Notes: generated by a model not told the origin, from the letters alone. Positions 7,691-17,480 are shown, counted from the stretch's first letter. The stretch is DNA of 36,482 bases from Porticoccus sp. (GCA_018066715.1 JAGPWA010000132.1:1-36482); one strand, 5' to 3'. Translations and numbers: made by a program.

Positions 7691-9211
7691 ATGATATATG
7701 CACAACCTGGTGAAGATGGCTCCATTGTTACATTTAAAACCCGGTATGATAACTTTATTGGTGGTGCCTGGGTGCCGCCTGTAGATGGTCAGTATTTTGA
7801 AAATATAAGTCCGGTTACAGGGCAACCTTTTTGTGAGGTGGCTCGCTCTACAGATGCTGATATTGAAAAAGCACTAGATGCAGCGCATGAGGCTAAAGAT
7901 AGTTGGGGCAAAAGCTCAGTAACAGAACGCTCTAATATATTATTAAAAATTGCTGATAGAGTTGAACAAAATCTGGAATTATTGGCTGTTGCTGAAACAT
8001 GGGAAAATGGTAAAGGTGTTCGTGAGACATTGAATGCCGATATTCCATTATTTGTGGATCACTTTCGTTATTTTGCTGGTTGTATCCGTGCTCAGGAAGG
8101 TTCTGCTGCAGACATCGGCGGCAATACCGTTAGCTATCATTTCCATGAACCTCTCGGTGTGGTTGGACAGATTATACCCTGGAACTTCCCACTGCTGATG
8201 GCTGCCTGGAAATTAGCGCCAGCACTGGCTGCGGGTAACTGTGTGGTGATGAAACCAGCAGAGCAAACTCCAGTCAGTATTCTCGTCCTCATCGAGTTAA
8301 TTCAGGATTTGTTGCCACCAGGTATATTAAACATTGTTAATGGATTTGGTAGGGAAGCTGGAGTGGCATTAGCTAGCAGTAGTCGTATTGCCAAGATTGC
8401 ATTTACTGGTTCCACACCAGTTGGTGTTGAGATTCTGAAATGTGCTGCAAACAGCTTGATTCCTTCGACAGTAGAGCTAGGTGGTAAATCTCCCAATATT
8501 TTCTTTGAAGATATTATGGATCAGGAAGAGGATTACATTAGCAAATGTGTTGAGGGGCTGTTGCTAGGCTTCTTTAATCAGGGTGAAGTCTGTACCTGTC
8601 CCTCTCGCGCGCTGGTTCAGGAATCCATTTATGATAAGTTTATGGAGCGAGTGCTGAAACGTGCTGCGGAGATTATCCAGGGCAACCCACTAGATACCGA
8701 TACAATGGTCGGTGCGCAGGTTTCACAAGAGCAACTGGATAGAGTTCTCGGATATCTGGATATTGGTGTCGAAGAAGGAGCTGAAGTATTGGTTGGCGGT
8801 TCTCGCAATGTATTGGAGGGCAATCTATCCGGTGGCTATTATGTTAAGCCGACCTTGATGAAAGGTACCAACGACATGCGTATCTTCCAGGAAGAAATCT
8901 TTGGACCTGCATTGTCCATCACTACCTTTAAGGATGAGGCTGAAGCATTGGCTATTGCTAATGATACCGAATATGGTCTTGGTGCCGGTCTTTGGACTCG
9001 TGATATGAATCGGGCTTACCGTATGGGTCGTGCTATACAGGCTGGACGAGTGTGGACTAATTGTTATCATGCTTATCCAGCGCATGCCGCATTTGGTGGT
9101 TACAAGAGGTCTGGTATTGGACGTGAAAATCATAAAATGATGTTGGATCATTACCAGCAGACCAAGAATTTATTGGTTAGCTATGAGATTGATCCACTGG
9201 GTTTCTTCTAG
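7691..9211 (+). CDS. exaC: NAD-dependent acetaldehyde dehydrogenase, ExaC/AldB type
   Basis: 506 residues, the same length as I recall for Pseudomonas ExaC, and matching it through most of the protein (for example [24 protein letters not shown], the end [14 protein letters not shown]). It oxidises acetaldehyde to acetate with NAD+ in the cytoplasm during growth on ethanol or related alcohols. Catalytic residues are present: Asn165 in PWNF, Lys188 in MKPAEQ, Glu262 in VELGGK, and the nucleophile Cys301 in QGEVCT. Ribosome site AAGAGGT upstream. In Pseudomonas it acts after the PQQ ethanol dehydrogenase ExaA and before acetyl-CoA synthetase. acs lies 7 kb away in the same orientation, but exaA is not in this window. 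The gene is more A/T-rich in its first third than its neighbours. Confidence 0.93.
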   Translation: MIYAQPGEDGSIVTFKTRYDNFIGGAWVPPVDGQYFENISPVTGQPFCEVARSTDADIEKALDAAHEAKDSWGKSSVTERSNILLKIADRVEQNLELLAVAETWENGKGVRETLNADIPLFVDHFRYFAGCIRAQEGSAADIGGNTVSYHFHEPLGVVGQIIPWNFPLLMAAWKLAPALAAGNCVVMKPAEQTPVSILVLIELIQDLLPPGILNIVNGFGREAGVALASSSRIAKIAFTGSTPVGVEILKCAANSLIPSTVELGGKSPNIFFEDIMDQEEDYISKCVEGLLLGFFNQGEVCTCPSRALVQESIYDKFMERVLKRAAEIIQGNPLDTDTMVGAQVSQEQLDRVLGYLDIGVEEGAEVLVGGSRNVLEGNLSGGYYVKPTLMKGTNDMRIFQEEIFGPALSITTFKDEAEALAIANDTEYGLGAGLWTRDMNRAYRMGRAIQAGRVWTNCYHAYPAHAAFGGYKRSGIGRENHKMMLDHYQQTKNLLVSYEIDPLGFF

Positions 9212-9295
9212 TTCATCAGACTTTTCTAAGTAGTACGATGGTGGTTAGTCGTCTGTCGGGCGCAACGCAGAATAACAGTGTAGCCCGGTAGGCAA

Positions 9296-11344
9296 CTAGC
9301 TAACCCGTTGCCCTGGTTCAGCGCCACTATCGGGCGAGAGTAGATAAATACCTTGTTTATCTCCCGCCGCTAGCACCATACCTTCCGAGAGGCCAAAACG
9401 CATTTTACGTGGTGCCAGGTTAGCGACCAATACGGTCAGCCGACCTTCAAGGTCTTCAGGCCGATAGGAGGACTTGATTCCCGAAAATACATTGCGGGTT
9501 TCGCCACCGATATCCAATGTCAGTTGTAGTAATTTATCCGCGCCCTCAACGTGCTGGGCTTTGGTAATAAGGGCAACTCGCAGGTCTACCTTAATAAAAT
9601 CATCAAAGTTGATTTCGTCAGCCAGTGGTTCATCGCTTAAGGGGCTGGAAGCAGGAGCCCCTGATGCTGGTTGTTCTACTGCGGCCGCCAGGGCCTCTTT
9701 ACTTGCCTCTAACATGGCATCTACCTTGTCTTGTTCAACACGCTGCATCAGCGGTTTGAACTTATTAATTTGGTGATCTTTCAGTGGGTGTAGTTCTCCA
9801 TCCCAGCTGAGGGTGTCATTGAGGAACGCTTCGGCATCGTTGGCCATGGCGGGCAGAATGGGTTTCAAGTAAACCATCAGCGCCCTGAACAAGTTGATAC
9901 CCAAGGAGCAAATGTCCAATACTTCCTGCTCACGGCCGGGCTCTTTGGAGAGTTTCCAGGGTTCCTTCGCGGCAATGTATTCATTGGCTGCATCGGCCAG
10001 TGCCATAATTTCACGAACCGCTTTACCAAACTCGCGGTTTTCATAGTGGTCGGCAATACTGTCAGAGGCTTCGGCGACTTGCTGCCACAGGGCCTCATCA
10101 GCAATAGTGTTGGAAAGCACACCATCGTTGCCCTTGGTAATAAACTTGGCACAACGGCTGGCGATATTTACCACCTTGCCGACCAAATCACTGTTCACCC
10201 GTTGAATGAAATCATCCAGGTTTAAATCGAGGTCATCGACACCCGAGGATAATTTGGCCGCAAAGTAGTAGCGCAAGTATTCCGGGTTGAGGTTATCCAA
10301 ATAGCTGCGGGCATTGATAAAGGTGCCTCGCGACTTCGACATCTTCTTGCCATTCACCGTTAGGAAGCCGTGTACGCAGACCTTTGTGGGGGTGCGGAAG
10401 TTGGCGCTGGTCAGCATGGCTGGCCAGAACAGTGCGTGGAAATTAACAATATCTTTGCCGATAAAGTGATAGAGCTCAGTGTCAGAGCCCTGTTTCCAGA
10501 AGTCATCAAACACTAGACCTTTTTTCTCGCACAGGTTCTTGAAGCTGGCCATATAGCCAATCGGTGCATCCAGCCAGACATAAAAGTATTTGCCGGGTGC
10601 ATCAGGGATTTCAAAACCGAAGTAAGGGGCATCACGGCTGATATCCCACTCGTGCAATCCGCTATCCAGCCATTCGCCCAGCTTGTTGGCCACTTCATCT
10701 TGAACATGACCGGCACGGGTCCACTTTTTCAGGAAGTCGGAAAATTCCGGTAGCTTGAAGAAGTAGTGGGTGGAGGCTTTTTCAATCGGGGTAGCACCAG
10801 ATATAGCCGATTTTGGGTTGATCAGATCAGTGGGTGCATAAGTGGCACCGCAGGCTTCACAGTTATCACCATACTGGTCATCAGTTTTACATTTTGGGCA
10901 GGTGCCTTTGATATAGCGGTCTGCCAGAAATAGATTTTTTTCTGGATCAAATGCCTGAGTGATTTCTCGGCTAGCTATATGATTATTGTCTCGCAGACGG
11001 TTGTAGATGAGTGACGACATCTCCCGATTCTCATCCGTATGAGTGGAGTGATAGTTGTCGAACTCAATCAGGAAGTCGCCAAAATCAGCTTCATGTTCAG
11101 CTTTCACCTGAGCAATTAGTTCTTCAGGCGTAATACCCAGCTGTTCCGCCTTCAACATAATCGCCGTACCATGCGCATCGTCGGCACAGACGTAGTAACA
11201 TTCGTGACCGCGCATTTTCTGGAAGCGTGTCCAAATATCAGTTTGGATGTACTCCACCAGATGGCCGAGATGGATCGACCCATTGGCGTAAGGCAGTGCG
11301 CTGGTAACAAGAATTTTTCGGCGTTCGGTCGTGCGTTCTGTCAT
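9296..11344 (-). CDS. metG: Methionyl-tRNA synthetase
   Basis: 682-residue class I aminoacyl-tRNA synthetase that charges tRNA-Met. Signature HLGH at 25-28 (HIGH motif), the zinc knuckle with Cys149, 152, 162 and 165 (CPKC...CEAC), and KMSKS at 334-338. The anticodon-binding helical domain follows. A C-terminal OB-fold tRNA-binding/dimerisation domain (EMAP type, about 580-682: [12 protein letters not shown] ... [13 protein letters not shown]) is joined by an Ala/Ser/Pro-rich linker. Length and domains match E. coli MetG. It is divergent from mrp/apbC, a pairing also seen in E. coli and Pseudomonas, and convergent with exaC. Confidence 0.98.
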   Translation of the reverse strand: MTERTTERRKILVTSALPYANGSIHLGHLVEYIQTDIWTRFQKMRGHECYYVCADDAHGTAIMLKAEQLGITPEELIAQVKAEHEADFGDFLIEFDNYHSTHTDENREMSSLIYNRLRDNNHIASREITQAFDPEKNLFLADRYIKGTCPKCKTDDQYGDNCEACGATYAPTDLINPKSAISGATPIEKASTHYFFKLPEFSDFLKKWTRAGHVQDEVANKLGEWLDSGLHEWDISRDAPYFGFEIPDAPGKYFYVWLDAPIGYMASFKNLCEKKGLVFDDFWKQGSDTELYHFIGKDIVNFHALFWPAMLTSANFRTPTKVCVHGFLTVNGKKMSKSRGTFINARSYLDNLNPEYLRYYFAAKLSSGVDDLDLNLDDFIQRVNSDLVGKVVNIASRCAKFITKGNDGVLSNTIADEALWQQVAEASDSIADHYENREFGKAVREIMALADAANEYIAAKEPWKLSKEPGREQEVLDICSLGINLFRALMVYLKPILPAMANDAEAFLNDTLSWDGELHPLKDHQINKFKPLMQRVEQDKVDAMLEASKEALAAAVEQPASGAPASSPLSDEPLADEINFDDFIKVDLRVALITKAQHVEGADKLLQLTLDIGGETRNVFSGIKSSYRPEDLEGRLTVLVANLAPRKMRFGLSEGMVLAAGDKQGIYLLSPDSGAEPGQRVS

Positions 11345-11372
11345 GATTGTAGACTGCTAAGATTTGGTATTT

Positions 11373-11422
11373 GTAAAGGGGCGTAACCCTTGTAAAGGAC
11401 GCCACCGTAGAGGGGCGCCACT
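11373..11422. repeat. Imperfect tandem repeat in the metG-mrp spacer
   Basis: Three degenerate copies beginning GTAAAGGGGCG (11373), GTAAAGGACGCC (11392) and GTAGAGGGGCGCC (11407), period about 15-19 bp. They lie in the divergent promoter region of metG and mrp. Confidence 0.6.
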
Positions 11423-11469
11423 ATAACGGTTTTCCCTTGGTTTTTCATTAGTTTGTAAGAGGATGAGTG

Positions 11470-12297
11470 ATGGCTGACGCACCAGTTCAAGATGGTTTGA
11501 AAGACGTGAAACATATTATTGCGGTCGCTTCCGGCAAGGGCGGCGTGGGCAAGTCAACCACAGCGGTTAATTTGGCGTTGGCACTGGCTGCCGATGGGAG
11601 CAGGGTAGGGATTGTGGATGCTGATATATACGGCCCCAGCCTGCCAATGATGCTGGGTGTTGCCGATGGCACTCGCCCCCAAGTCGTTGATGATAAATAT
11701 TTTGTGCCGGTGGAAGCTCACGGTATTAAATCCATGTCGATGGGCTACCTAGTTACTGAACAGACGCCCATGGTATGGCGTGGCCCTATGGCCAGTGGTG
11801 CCCTGATGCAAATCCTCACCCAGACCCAGTGGGGTGAGCTCGACTATATGGTGGTGGATATGCCCCCCGGTACGGGCGATATTCAGCTGACACTGGCGCA
11901 GAAAGCCCAGTTGGCCGGTGCGGTGATTGTCACAACCCCTCAGGATATAGCTCTGCTGGATGCACGTAAGGCTGTTGAAATGTTCAACAAAGTGAGTATT
12001 CCAGTGTTGGGTCTTGTGGAAAACATGGCTGTTCATCATTGCAGTCAGTGCGGTCATGAAGAGCATATCTTTGGCGATGGTGGTGGTCAGCGGGTGGCGT
12101 CTGAATACGGCACTGAAGTACTGGGTTCTCTGCCGTTATCACTCGAGATTCGTCAGCAAGCTGATGCCGGAACACCCACGGTAATGACAGATCCAGGCAG
12201 TGTGGCCGCACAACATTATCGAGCTATTGCGACAAAGATTGTGACCAAGCTATCAGAAGCCGTATCCACGGGTGGCCCGGAAATTATTATTGAGTAG
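11470..12297 (+). CDS. apbC: Iron-sulfur cluster carrier ATPase Mrp/ApbC (short form)
   Basis: 275 residues from ATG 11470, chosen over GTG 11467 because AAGAGGAT ends 5 bases before it. A P-loop NTPase of the Mrp/Nbp35 class that carries and transfers [4Fe-4S] clusters to apo-proteins in the cytoplasm. Deviant Walker A GKGGVGKST at 22-30, DADIYGPS switch region, MVVDMPPGTGD, and the CxxC motif CSQCGHE that bridges the cluster between subunits. It lacks the N-terminal DUF59/MIP18 domain (~90 residues) of E. coli Mrp and Pseudomonas ApbC. The sequence upstream is the metG promoter region, so this is a true short form rather than a missed start. Confidence 0.95.
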   Translation: MADAPVQDGLKDVKHIIAVASGKGGVGKSTTAVNLALALAADGSRVGIVDADIYGPSLPMMLGVADGTRPQVVDDKYFVPVEAHGIKSMSMGYLVTEQTPMVWRGPMASGALMQILTQTQWGELDYMVVDMPPGTGDIQLTLAQKAQLAGAVIVTTPQDIALLDARKAVEMFNKVSIPVLGLVENMAVHHCSQCGHEEHIFGDGGGQRVASEYGTEVLGSLPLSLEIRQQADAGTPTVMTDPGSVAAQHYRAIATKIVTKLSEAVSTGGPEIIIE

Positions 12298-12355
12298 ACT
12301 TTGTTGTTGGATAGCCCTTTTTATGGATAACCCCTGTAGATCAGTGAAAGAATAG

Positions 12356-12970
12356 ATGCCAATCATTCGTCTTATATCGTGGTCCTTAGTGACGACCTTA
12401 GTATTGATGTTAAGTGGCTGTGCGACTTACCAGCCCAGTCAAGTTAACAATGTCTGTAAGATATTTCGTGGAGAAACTGATTGGTACGAAGATGCTCGAG
12501 ACGCTCATAAGCGCTGGGGTACACCGATTGGCTTAATGATGGCCATCATTAAGCAAGAATCTACGTTTCAGTCTGATGTTAGACCCGATAGGCCAACGTT
12601 TTTATTTATCCCTTTGCCAAGAAGATCCTCTGCTTATGGCTATGCCCAGGCCCAGAATGCGGCATGGAGTGATTACCAAAAAGCGACGGGAAACTGGAGT
12701 CATGATCGGGATGATTTCGGTGATGCCATCAATTTTATTGGCTGGTATACCGATGTGACGCAGAAAAGACTCAGTGTTTCAAAATGGGACCCCTATAAGC
12801 AGTATCTCGCCTATCACGAGGGCTGGGGTGGCTATGCAAGAGGGTCTTTCAACAAGAAACCTCAATTACTGCGTGTGGCCGCTAAGGTGCAGAGCCAGAC
12901 AGAAACCTACAATGCGCAGTTAAAAAAGTGCAGTAAATCATTGGATGATTCAGTAGATGGTTGGTTTTAA
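12356..12970 (+). CDS. Lipoprotein with lytic-transglycosylase (SLT-like) domain
   Basis: 204 residues. An N-terminal signal with lipobox LSGC places it as a lipoprotein (Cys22). The rest resembles the lysozyme-like transglycosylase fold: AIIKQESTFQSD supplies the expected catalytic Glu, followed by SAYGYAQAQNAAWSDYQ and AYHEGWGGYARGSF, which correspond to the GLMQ and AYN-type substrate motifs in variant form. It would cleave the glycan strands of peptidoglycan at the outer membrane's inner face. It follows mrp by 58 bp and may be co-transcribed. The variant motifs make the enzyme activity likely rather than certain. Confidence 0.8.
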   Translation: MPIIRLISWSLVTTLVLMLSGCATYQPSQVNNVCKIFRGETDWYEDARDAHKRWGTPIGLMMAIIKQESTFQSDVRPDRPTFLFIPLPRRSSAYGYAQAQNAAWSDYQKATGNWSHDRDDFGDAINFIGWYTDVTQKRLSVSKWDPYKQYLAYHEGWGGYARGSFNKKPQLLRVAAKVQSQTETYNAQLKKCSKSLDDSVDGWF

Positions 12971-13020
12971 TAATGGGCTGGTTCTAGCAGTAGCTCGGTT
13001 TTAACAATGGCTTGGTTCTA
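12963..13020. repeat. Tandem duplication across the stop of the lipoprotein gene
   Basis: Two 24-bp copies (12963-12986 and 12997-13020), 34 bp apart, differ at three positions. Both begin GGTTTTAA and end TGGTTCTA. The first contains the TAA stop (12968-12970) of the preceding gene. Confidence 0.8.
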
Positions 13021-13052
13021 ATTTTCAGCACTCGAAGGCTTGTGCCCGGGAA

Positions 13053-13337
13053 CTACGGATTAATTACAATACCTTCTGCCAGCGTTACTGTTTTTGCCTC
13101 AGAACGTTCGATCATTTTGACGATGGCAGATTGAATAACCTCATCCTCTCTGGCGTCAGATTTACTTTTAAATCTTTCCTCCATTGGGCTTGATCCTTCT
13201 TCAGCAATAAACTCGACTATCACTTCCTCAGCTAAGCCTGAGCTACTACCTGCGTAGGAAATAGAAATTACAGGGTATCCTTGAAATCCCATTTTTACTC
13301 TTTTCGCAATTCTCTTTTTAGATTTATCTAAGTTCAT
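13053..13337 (-). CDS. Small conserved protein of unknown function (94 aa)
   Basis: 94 residues beginning MNLDKSKKRIAKRVKMGFQG, with a GGAAA ribosome site about 7 bases before the ATG. No signal peptide or membrane segment. A basic N-terminus is followed by a likely alpha/beta domain with acidic surface (VIVEFIAEEGSS, REDEVIQSAIVKMIER, AKTVTLAEG). I recall similar short hypothetical proteins in Pseudomonas and other marine gammaproteobacteria but no established function. It lies 70 bp downstream of the GGDEF-EAL gene on the same strand, with a possible hairpin between them. Confidence 0.8.
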   Translation of the reverse strand: MNLDKSKKRIAKRVKMGFQGYPVISISYAGSSSGLAEEVIVEFIAEEGSSPMEERFKSKSDAREDEVIQSAIVKMIERSEAKTVTLAEGIVINP

Positions 13338-13370
13338 AACGATTTTCCAGGCAAAGTGTAAGGCCTAAAT

Positions 13371-13397
13371 AAGCGGCGGCTGTAGGCCGTCGCGCTT
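13371..13397 (-). terminator. Possible weak terminator after the GGDEF-EAL gene
   Basis: On the minus strand an imperfect G/C-rich hairpin (AAGCG ... CGGC ctaca GCCG ... CGCTT) just after the stop at 13408 is followed by TATTT. The stem has an internal loop and the T-tract is short, so it may be only a partial terminator before the small gene at 13337. Confidence 0.35.
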
Positions 13398-13407
13398 GAT
13401 TGTTTTG

Positions 13408-15543
13408 TTAATCCACTCTCCATGAGGTGCAGGCCAAGCTTTCATCGCAAAGCTCTTCAAATTTTTCCGCGGGGATCGGTCGGCTGTATAGATAGCCCTG
13501 ATAGCGATGACAACCTATACGGGCCAGGAATTCTTGTTGTGACTTTGTTTCAATACCTTCTGCCATTACCTCCATGTCGAGACTCTCGCCTAGCCCCACA
13601 ATAGCTTTGGCAATTGCAGCAGCATTCTTGTCAGCAAGCATGTCGCGCACAAAGCATAGATCAATCTTCAATTGTTCTAGCGGCAGGCGGCTCAGGTATG
13701 ACAACGAGGAATAGCCTGTACCAAAATCATCCAGCGAAAAGCGCACGCCTCTGGTTTTTAGCGCTAACATGGTCTCGATAATACCCTCAACATTCTCTAC
13801 CAGTGCACTCTCTGTCAGTTCCAGCTTAAGTCGCCCTGGATTCGCACCGGTATCCTTCAGTATAGTGAGCACCTGATCCACGAAGTCGCCCTGGAAAAAC
13901 TGTTTGGCGCTAACATTAACCGAAATCGTGAGGTGGGCCATTTTTGGTCGGGTAGCCCATTCAGCCAGTCGTGCACATGCCGCTTCCAGAATCCATTGAC
14001 CCACAAGAAGGATCTGCCCGGTTTCTTCTGCCAGTGGAATGAAGTCAGCGGGCGAAATCATGCCCTTTTCAGGATGCATCCAGCGCACCAGAGCTTCGGC
14101 TCCGGTAACTCGCCCTTTGTTATCGACTTGAGCCTGGTAGTGGATCAGGAACTGGTTCTCTTGAATTGCCAGCCGAAGATCAGCCTCCAACGTTATGCGT
14201 TTTAGAAGGGCAGTTTCCATGGCGGGGTCGAAGAAATAAATCGTATTTCGGCCACAGGACTTTGACTTATACATCGCGAGATCAGCCCGCTTCATTAGGT
14301 CGTCAATGCTAGACTCATTCCCCGAGAACAACGTAACACCGATGCTTGCCGTACTATGGTGGGAAATACTGCCAAAGGAATCACTCTGACTGATGGATAA
14401 ACGGACCTTTTCAGCGACCTTGCCAGCAACGATGGCAGCGTCTTGCTTTACCGTAGACAACCCTGGAAGCAGTATCATGAATTCATCACCGCCCAGTCTC
14501 GATACAGTATCTCCCTCACGTAGAGTGTTATCTAGGCGCTGAGCAATGCTCTTTAGCAGTTTATCCCCTGTGGCATGACCGCGTGTATCGTTGAGTGTTT
14601 TGAAATTATCAAGATCGATAAGTAGTAGTGCACCATGACGTCCATCACGGCCACTGGCTGTCATCGCTTGACGCAAGCGGTCCTGAAAAAGTGCCCTGTT
14701 GGGGAGCTCTGTGAGCGGATCATAGAAGGCCAGCTTCCTAATTCGCTCCTCAGCTTGTTTGCGCACCGTTATATCGCTATGTGAACCAACGTAATGGGTC
14801 GTGTTATCGTTGTCATCCTTCACTGCCGAGATGGTGAGCCATTTCGGATACACTTCGCCGTTCTTGCGCTGATCAAAGATTTCTCCCTGCCATTGTCCGG
14901 TGCTATTGATGCTTTCCCACATCGCAGCAAAAAACGCTTTATTATGACGACCTGACTGGAGGAAGCGAGGATTCTTCCCTACAGCTTCCTCAGCGGTATA
15001 GCCGGTAATGATGGTGAAAGCATGATTAACCCGCAGAATAGCTCCCTCGCTATCTGTGATCATCATCCCATCCCCTGTCTCAAAAGCTGCCGCTGCAATT
15101 TGAAGCTGCTCCTCAGCTTGTTTTCGCTCGGTGATGTCTGTCCCCAGGACAAAGAAACCTTTGACCTCTCCGTCATCCGAAATATCCGGGACAAAGGAGC
15201 CGCTGATGTAGTGCTCTTTATTATCACTGAATCGGAGCGAGTACTCGAAGTTGACTCTCTTACCTGAAAGTACCGAGGCATATCGTTCTTTTTGGATTGG
15301 GTAAGCCTCGTCACCCAATACATCTTTTACATGCTTTCCAATGACATCTTTTGATGATTTACCAAGCCAGTTTTCATAACTCTTGTTGCTAAACCGGTAA
15401 TGCAGGTCTGAATCAACATAGGCAATGAATGCAGGCACGTTATCCGTAATTAGCCGCAGTTTCTGTCCATTTCCCTGGAACTTCTCTTCTGCTTGCATTC
15501 CATACTCGCCTACGATTTTTTCCATATCTACAGTTCCATCCAT
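13408..15543 (-). CDS. PAS-PAS-GGDEF-EAL cyclic-di-GMP signalling protein
   Basis: 711 residues from ATG 15543 (the longer TTG start at 15549 adds two). Two PAS sensor domains (~25-140 and ~150-265, each ending in a DIT-R-KQAEE linker), a diguanylate cyclase domain with intact GGDEF at 351-355 and an inhibitory RxxD site five residues before it (REGD, 342-345), then an EAL phosphodiesterase domain with EAL at 483-485, ELTES, DDFGTGYSSLSYL and EGIET, all expected catalytic motifs. No membrane segments, so cytosolic. Both activities look possible, with the PAS domains sensing a cytosolic cue. Neighbours: a second c-di-GMP protein, divergently oriented, ~500 bp away. Confidence 0.95.
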   Translation of the reverse strand: MDGTVDMEKIVGEYGMQAEEKFQGNGQKLRLITDNVPAFIAYVDSDLHYRFSNKSYENWLGKSSKDVIGKHVKDVLGDEAYPIQKERYASVLSGKRVNFEYSLRFSDNKEHYISGSFVPDISDDGEVKGFFVLGTDITERKQAEEQLQIAAAAFETGDGMMITDSEGAILRVNHAFTIITGYTAEEAVGKNPRFLQSGRHNKAFFAAMWESINSTGQWQGEIFDQRKNGEVYPKWLTISAVKDDNDNTTHYVGSHSDITVRKQAEERIRKLAFYDPLTELPNRALFQDRLRQAMTASGRDGRHGALLLIDLDNFKTLNDTRGHATGDKLLKSIAQRLDNTLREGDTVSRLGGDEFMILLPGLSTVKQDAAIVAGKVAEKVRLSISQSDSFGSISHHSTASIGVTLFSGNESSIDDLMKRADLAMYKSKSCGRNTIYFFDPAMETALLKRITLEADLRLAIQENQFLIHYQAQVDNKGRVTGAEALVRWMHPEKGMISPADFIPLAEETGQILLVGQWILEAACARLAEWATRPKMAHLTISVNVSAKQFFQGDFVDQVLTILKDTGANPGRLKLELTESALVENVEGIIETMLALKTRGVRFSLDDFGTGYSSLSYLSRLPLEQLKIDLCFVRDMLADKNAAAIAKAIVGLGESLDMEVMAEGIETKSQQEFLARIGCHRYQGYLYSRPIPAEKFEELCDESLACTSWRVD

Positions 15544-16045
15544 ACTCAATCCACTCCCCGTACGTCATCAAAACTTATTGGGCAGATTGCATCCTGGCTT
15601 AAAGGTGATTTTAGCTCATCGTATTGTGTGGCTAAGAGTAAGGCATTTTTATTCGTATCGCCAACGTATTCAATTTAATCGTTTTTTTTATTTTTTATGA
15701 TCCGGTCGTACTCTTTGAAAGCTGAATTGTCTTCCTCGCGTATGGAGCAATGTAAGGTCATCATAAACAAGGTATCAAATAGCGTATGTATGTGTTTTTC
15801 ATAGTCCCACGATACATTTTTTTAGGGCAACCCCTTTTCTTTAAATCAAACCATGCTCCTCTTTCAATCACGCCATATCCTGCAGATTCAAGTGTCTGGA
15901 AAAACTGCCGATAATAAAAAGGTGTGTTTAACGAGCCGGAACCCCACCGACCGCACCAGACTGGCTCTGTACAATAGCTCAAACTAGATTGGCGTATGGG
16001 AGTTCACGCTTGAGTTGATGGGTGATACAAGGAACTGACAGCAGG
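15544..16045. other. Spacer between the two c-di-GMP genes
   Basis: About 500 A/T-rich bp without a well-supported gene. A T-rich run is at about 15679-15700. A 73-codon minus-strand frame (15761-15982, separate entry) is the only frame with protein-like sequence. I see no terminator or clear promoter. Confidence 0.5.
15761..15982 (-). other. Questionable small ORF or gene remnant (73 codons)
   Basis: Opens with a TTG (15982) without a ribosome site, directly after an in-frame TAG. The translation includes FYYRQFFQTLESAGYGVIE and GAWFDLKKRGCPKKMYRGTM, which look protein-like (aromatic and charged residues alternating). I do not recognise the family. It could be a decayed tail of a lost gene, a short real gene, or a chance frame. 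Confidence 0.25.
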
Positions 16046-17344
16046 ATGACAACTCTCGCTAGAGCCGAAAGCCGCACGCCTTCCAAGAAAGCCATAGATG
16101 CCAAGCATGTGTTAATTGTTGAAAGTAGTAGTCTGATCATACAGATACTAGAACACTTTGTTGGTGAACACTTATCCAATTACGTTGTGCACTTTGCCAA
16201 AAGTTTTAGCGAAGGGTGCTCGCTTTATGAACAACATAAAGATCAGATATTTGCCGGGCTTGTAAACCTCAACTTACCCGATGCACCTGACGGCGAAATG
16301 GTTGACCACCTCCTAGCTAGGGATGTGCCACTCATTGTTCTCACCGGTAACTATAATGATAAAAAGCGTGAACAGCTGTTGGAGCAGGGTGTCATTGACT
16401 ACGTTATCAAGGAGAGTCGGTACTCCTATGAGTACGCACTGAAACTGATCAAACGATTGGAGATGAACCAGAAAGTTAAAATTCTTGTGGCTGAAGATTC
16501 TCTTGCGCAAAAAGACTATATAGAAGCATTGCTAAAGCAGCACATGTATCAGGTTGTCACGGTGGATAATGGCGTCGAAGCTTTGGCAGCAATCAAACAA
16601 AACCCAGACATAAGCTTGCTTATTACCGATTACGATATGCCGGAAATGGACGGTTTTAGCCTCACCAAGGCTCTGCGCAGGGAATACACAAAGGCTGAAT
16701 TGATTATCATTGGGCTGTCAGCCGTAGAGAACAACACCTTGTCGGCAAGATTTATTAAAAATGGGGCCAATGACTTCCTGTGTAAACCCTTCATACAGGA
16801 AGAGCTCCACTGCCGTATTACCCATAACATCGAAGCCCAAGAACATTTAAATCAAATAAAAGAATGGGCATTCCGAGACCCCCTGACCAACCTCTTCAAC
16901 AGGCGCTACCTTTTTGGCAAGGGCGTTGAGTTTCATCGAGCGGCCAAGAATGAAGACGGGCAGCTATCCATTGCCATCGTTGATATCGATTACTTCAAGA
17001 AGATCAATGACAAATACGGCCACGATGCTGGAGACAAAGTCTTAATTGAAGTGGCAGATATTCTCATCGAGCAAATAGCCCCTCATTCGGTCGTTCGTAT
17101 GGGCGGTGAGGAATTTTGTATTGTTATGCAAGGTTTGGATAACAGCGAGGCCTCAGCACTGGTAGACAGTGCACGTCAAAAGATCGAATCAACGCCGATG
17201 GGCCTACAGGCGCCCATATCTGTTCGTGTTAGTGCAGGGGTCGCAACGGTATTAGGGGATACGCTGGATCAGCAAATTAATGCGGCAGACGCATTATTGT
17301 ACCGGGCTAAAGAGAACGGGCGAAATCAAGTCGTTCATGAATAG
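16046..17344 (+). CDS. Response regulator, REC-REC-GGDEF diguanylate cyclase
   Basis: 432 residues from ATG 16046 (GTG 16022 would add eight; AAGGAA at 16029 fits either poorly). Domain order resembles PleD: a first receiver (~20-138), a second receiver (~144-262) and a GGDEF domain (~275-432). Receiver 2 is intact: acidic residues E150/D151, phospho-acceptor Asp195 in ITDYDMPEMDG, and Lys247 in CKPF. In receiver 1 the acceptor position is Asn74 (GLVNLNLPDA), so it should not be phosphorylated. The cyclase motif is GGEEF at 353-357, an active variant, without an RxxD inhibitory site before it. It likely makes c-di-GMP when receiver 2 is phosphorylated. The partner kinase is not in view. Confidence 0.93.
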   Translation: MTTLARAESRTPSKKAIDAKHVLIVESSSLIIQILEHFVGEHLSNYVVHFAKSFSEGCSLYEQHKDQIFAGLVNLNLPDAPDGEMVDHLLARDVPLIVLTGNYNDKKREQLLEQGVIDYVIKESRYSYEYALKLIKRLEMNQKVKILVAEDSLAQKDYIEALLKQHMYQVVTVDNGVEALAAIKQNPDISLLITDYDMPEMDGFSLTKALRREYTKAELIIIGLSAVENNTLSARFIKNGANDFLCKPFIQEELHCRITHNIEAQEHLNQIKEWAFRDPLTNLFNRRYLFGKGVEFHRAAKNEDGQLSIAIVDIDYFKKINDKYGHDAGDKVLIEVADILIEQIAPHSVVRMGGEEFCIVMQGLDNSEASALVDSARQKIESTPMGLQAPISVRVSAGVATVLGDTLDQQINAADALLYRAKENGRNQVVHE

Positions 17345-17362
17345 ATTGTATGAATAGGTCGT
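17337..17362. repeat. 13-bp tandem duplication across a stop codon
   Basis: ATGAATAGATTGT (17337-17349) and ATGAATAGGTCGT (17350-17362), two mismatches. The first copy contains the TAG stop (17342-17344) of the response regulator. Confidence 0.7.
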
Positions 17363-17480
17363 TAAGCTATCCAGAAAAAGTCAGTCATACCTTTTGCTTA
17401 TTCAGTTGCTTTGAACAGCCCGGTCAAACGGGTATGATTGCCAACTTTCAACATCGAACAGTTTTGGGAAGTTAGCATCT

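Noticed and set aside
13371-13397. Strong intrinsic terminator between the GGDEF-EAL gene and the small gene
   Set aside because: The hairpin has an internal loop and a short, interrupted T-tract, so it is kept only as a weak candidate.
15493-15678. Plus-strand 61-codon frame overlapping the start of the GGDEF-EAL gene
   Set aside because: It is largely antisense to a convincing gene, has no ribosome site and has low-complexity content.
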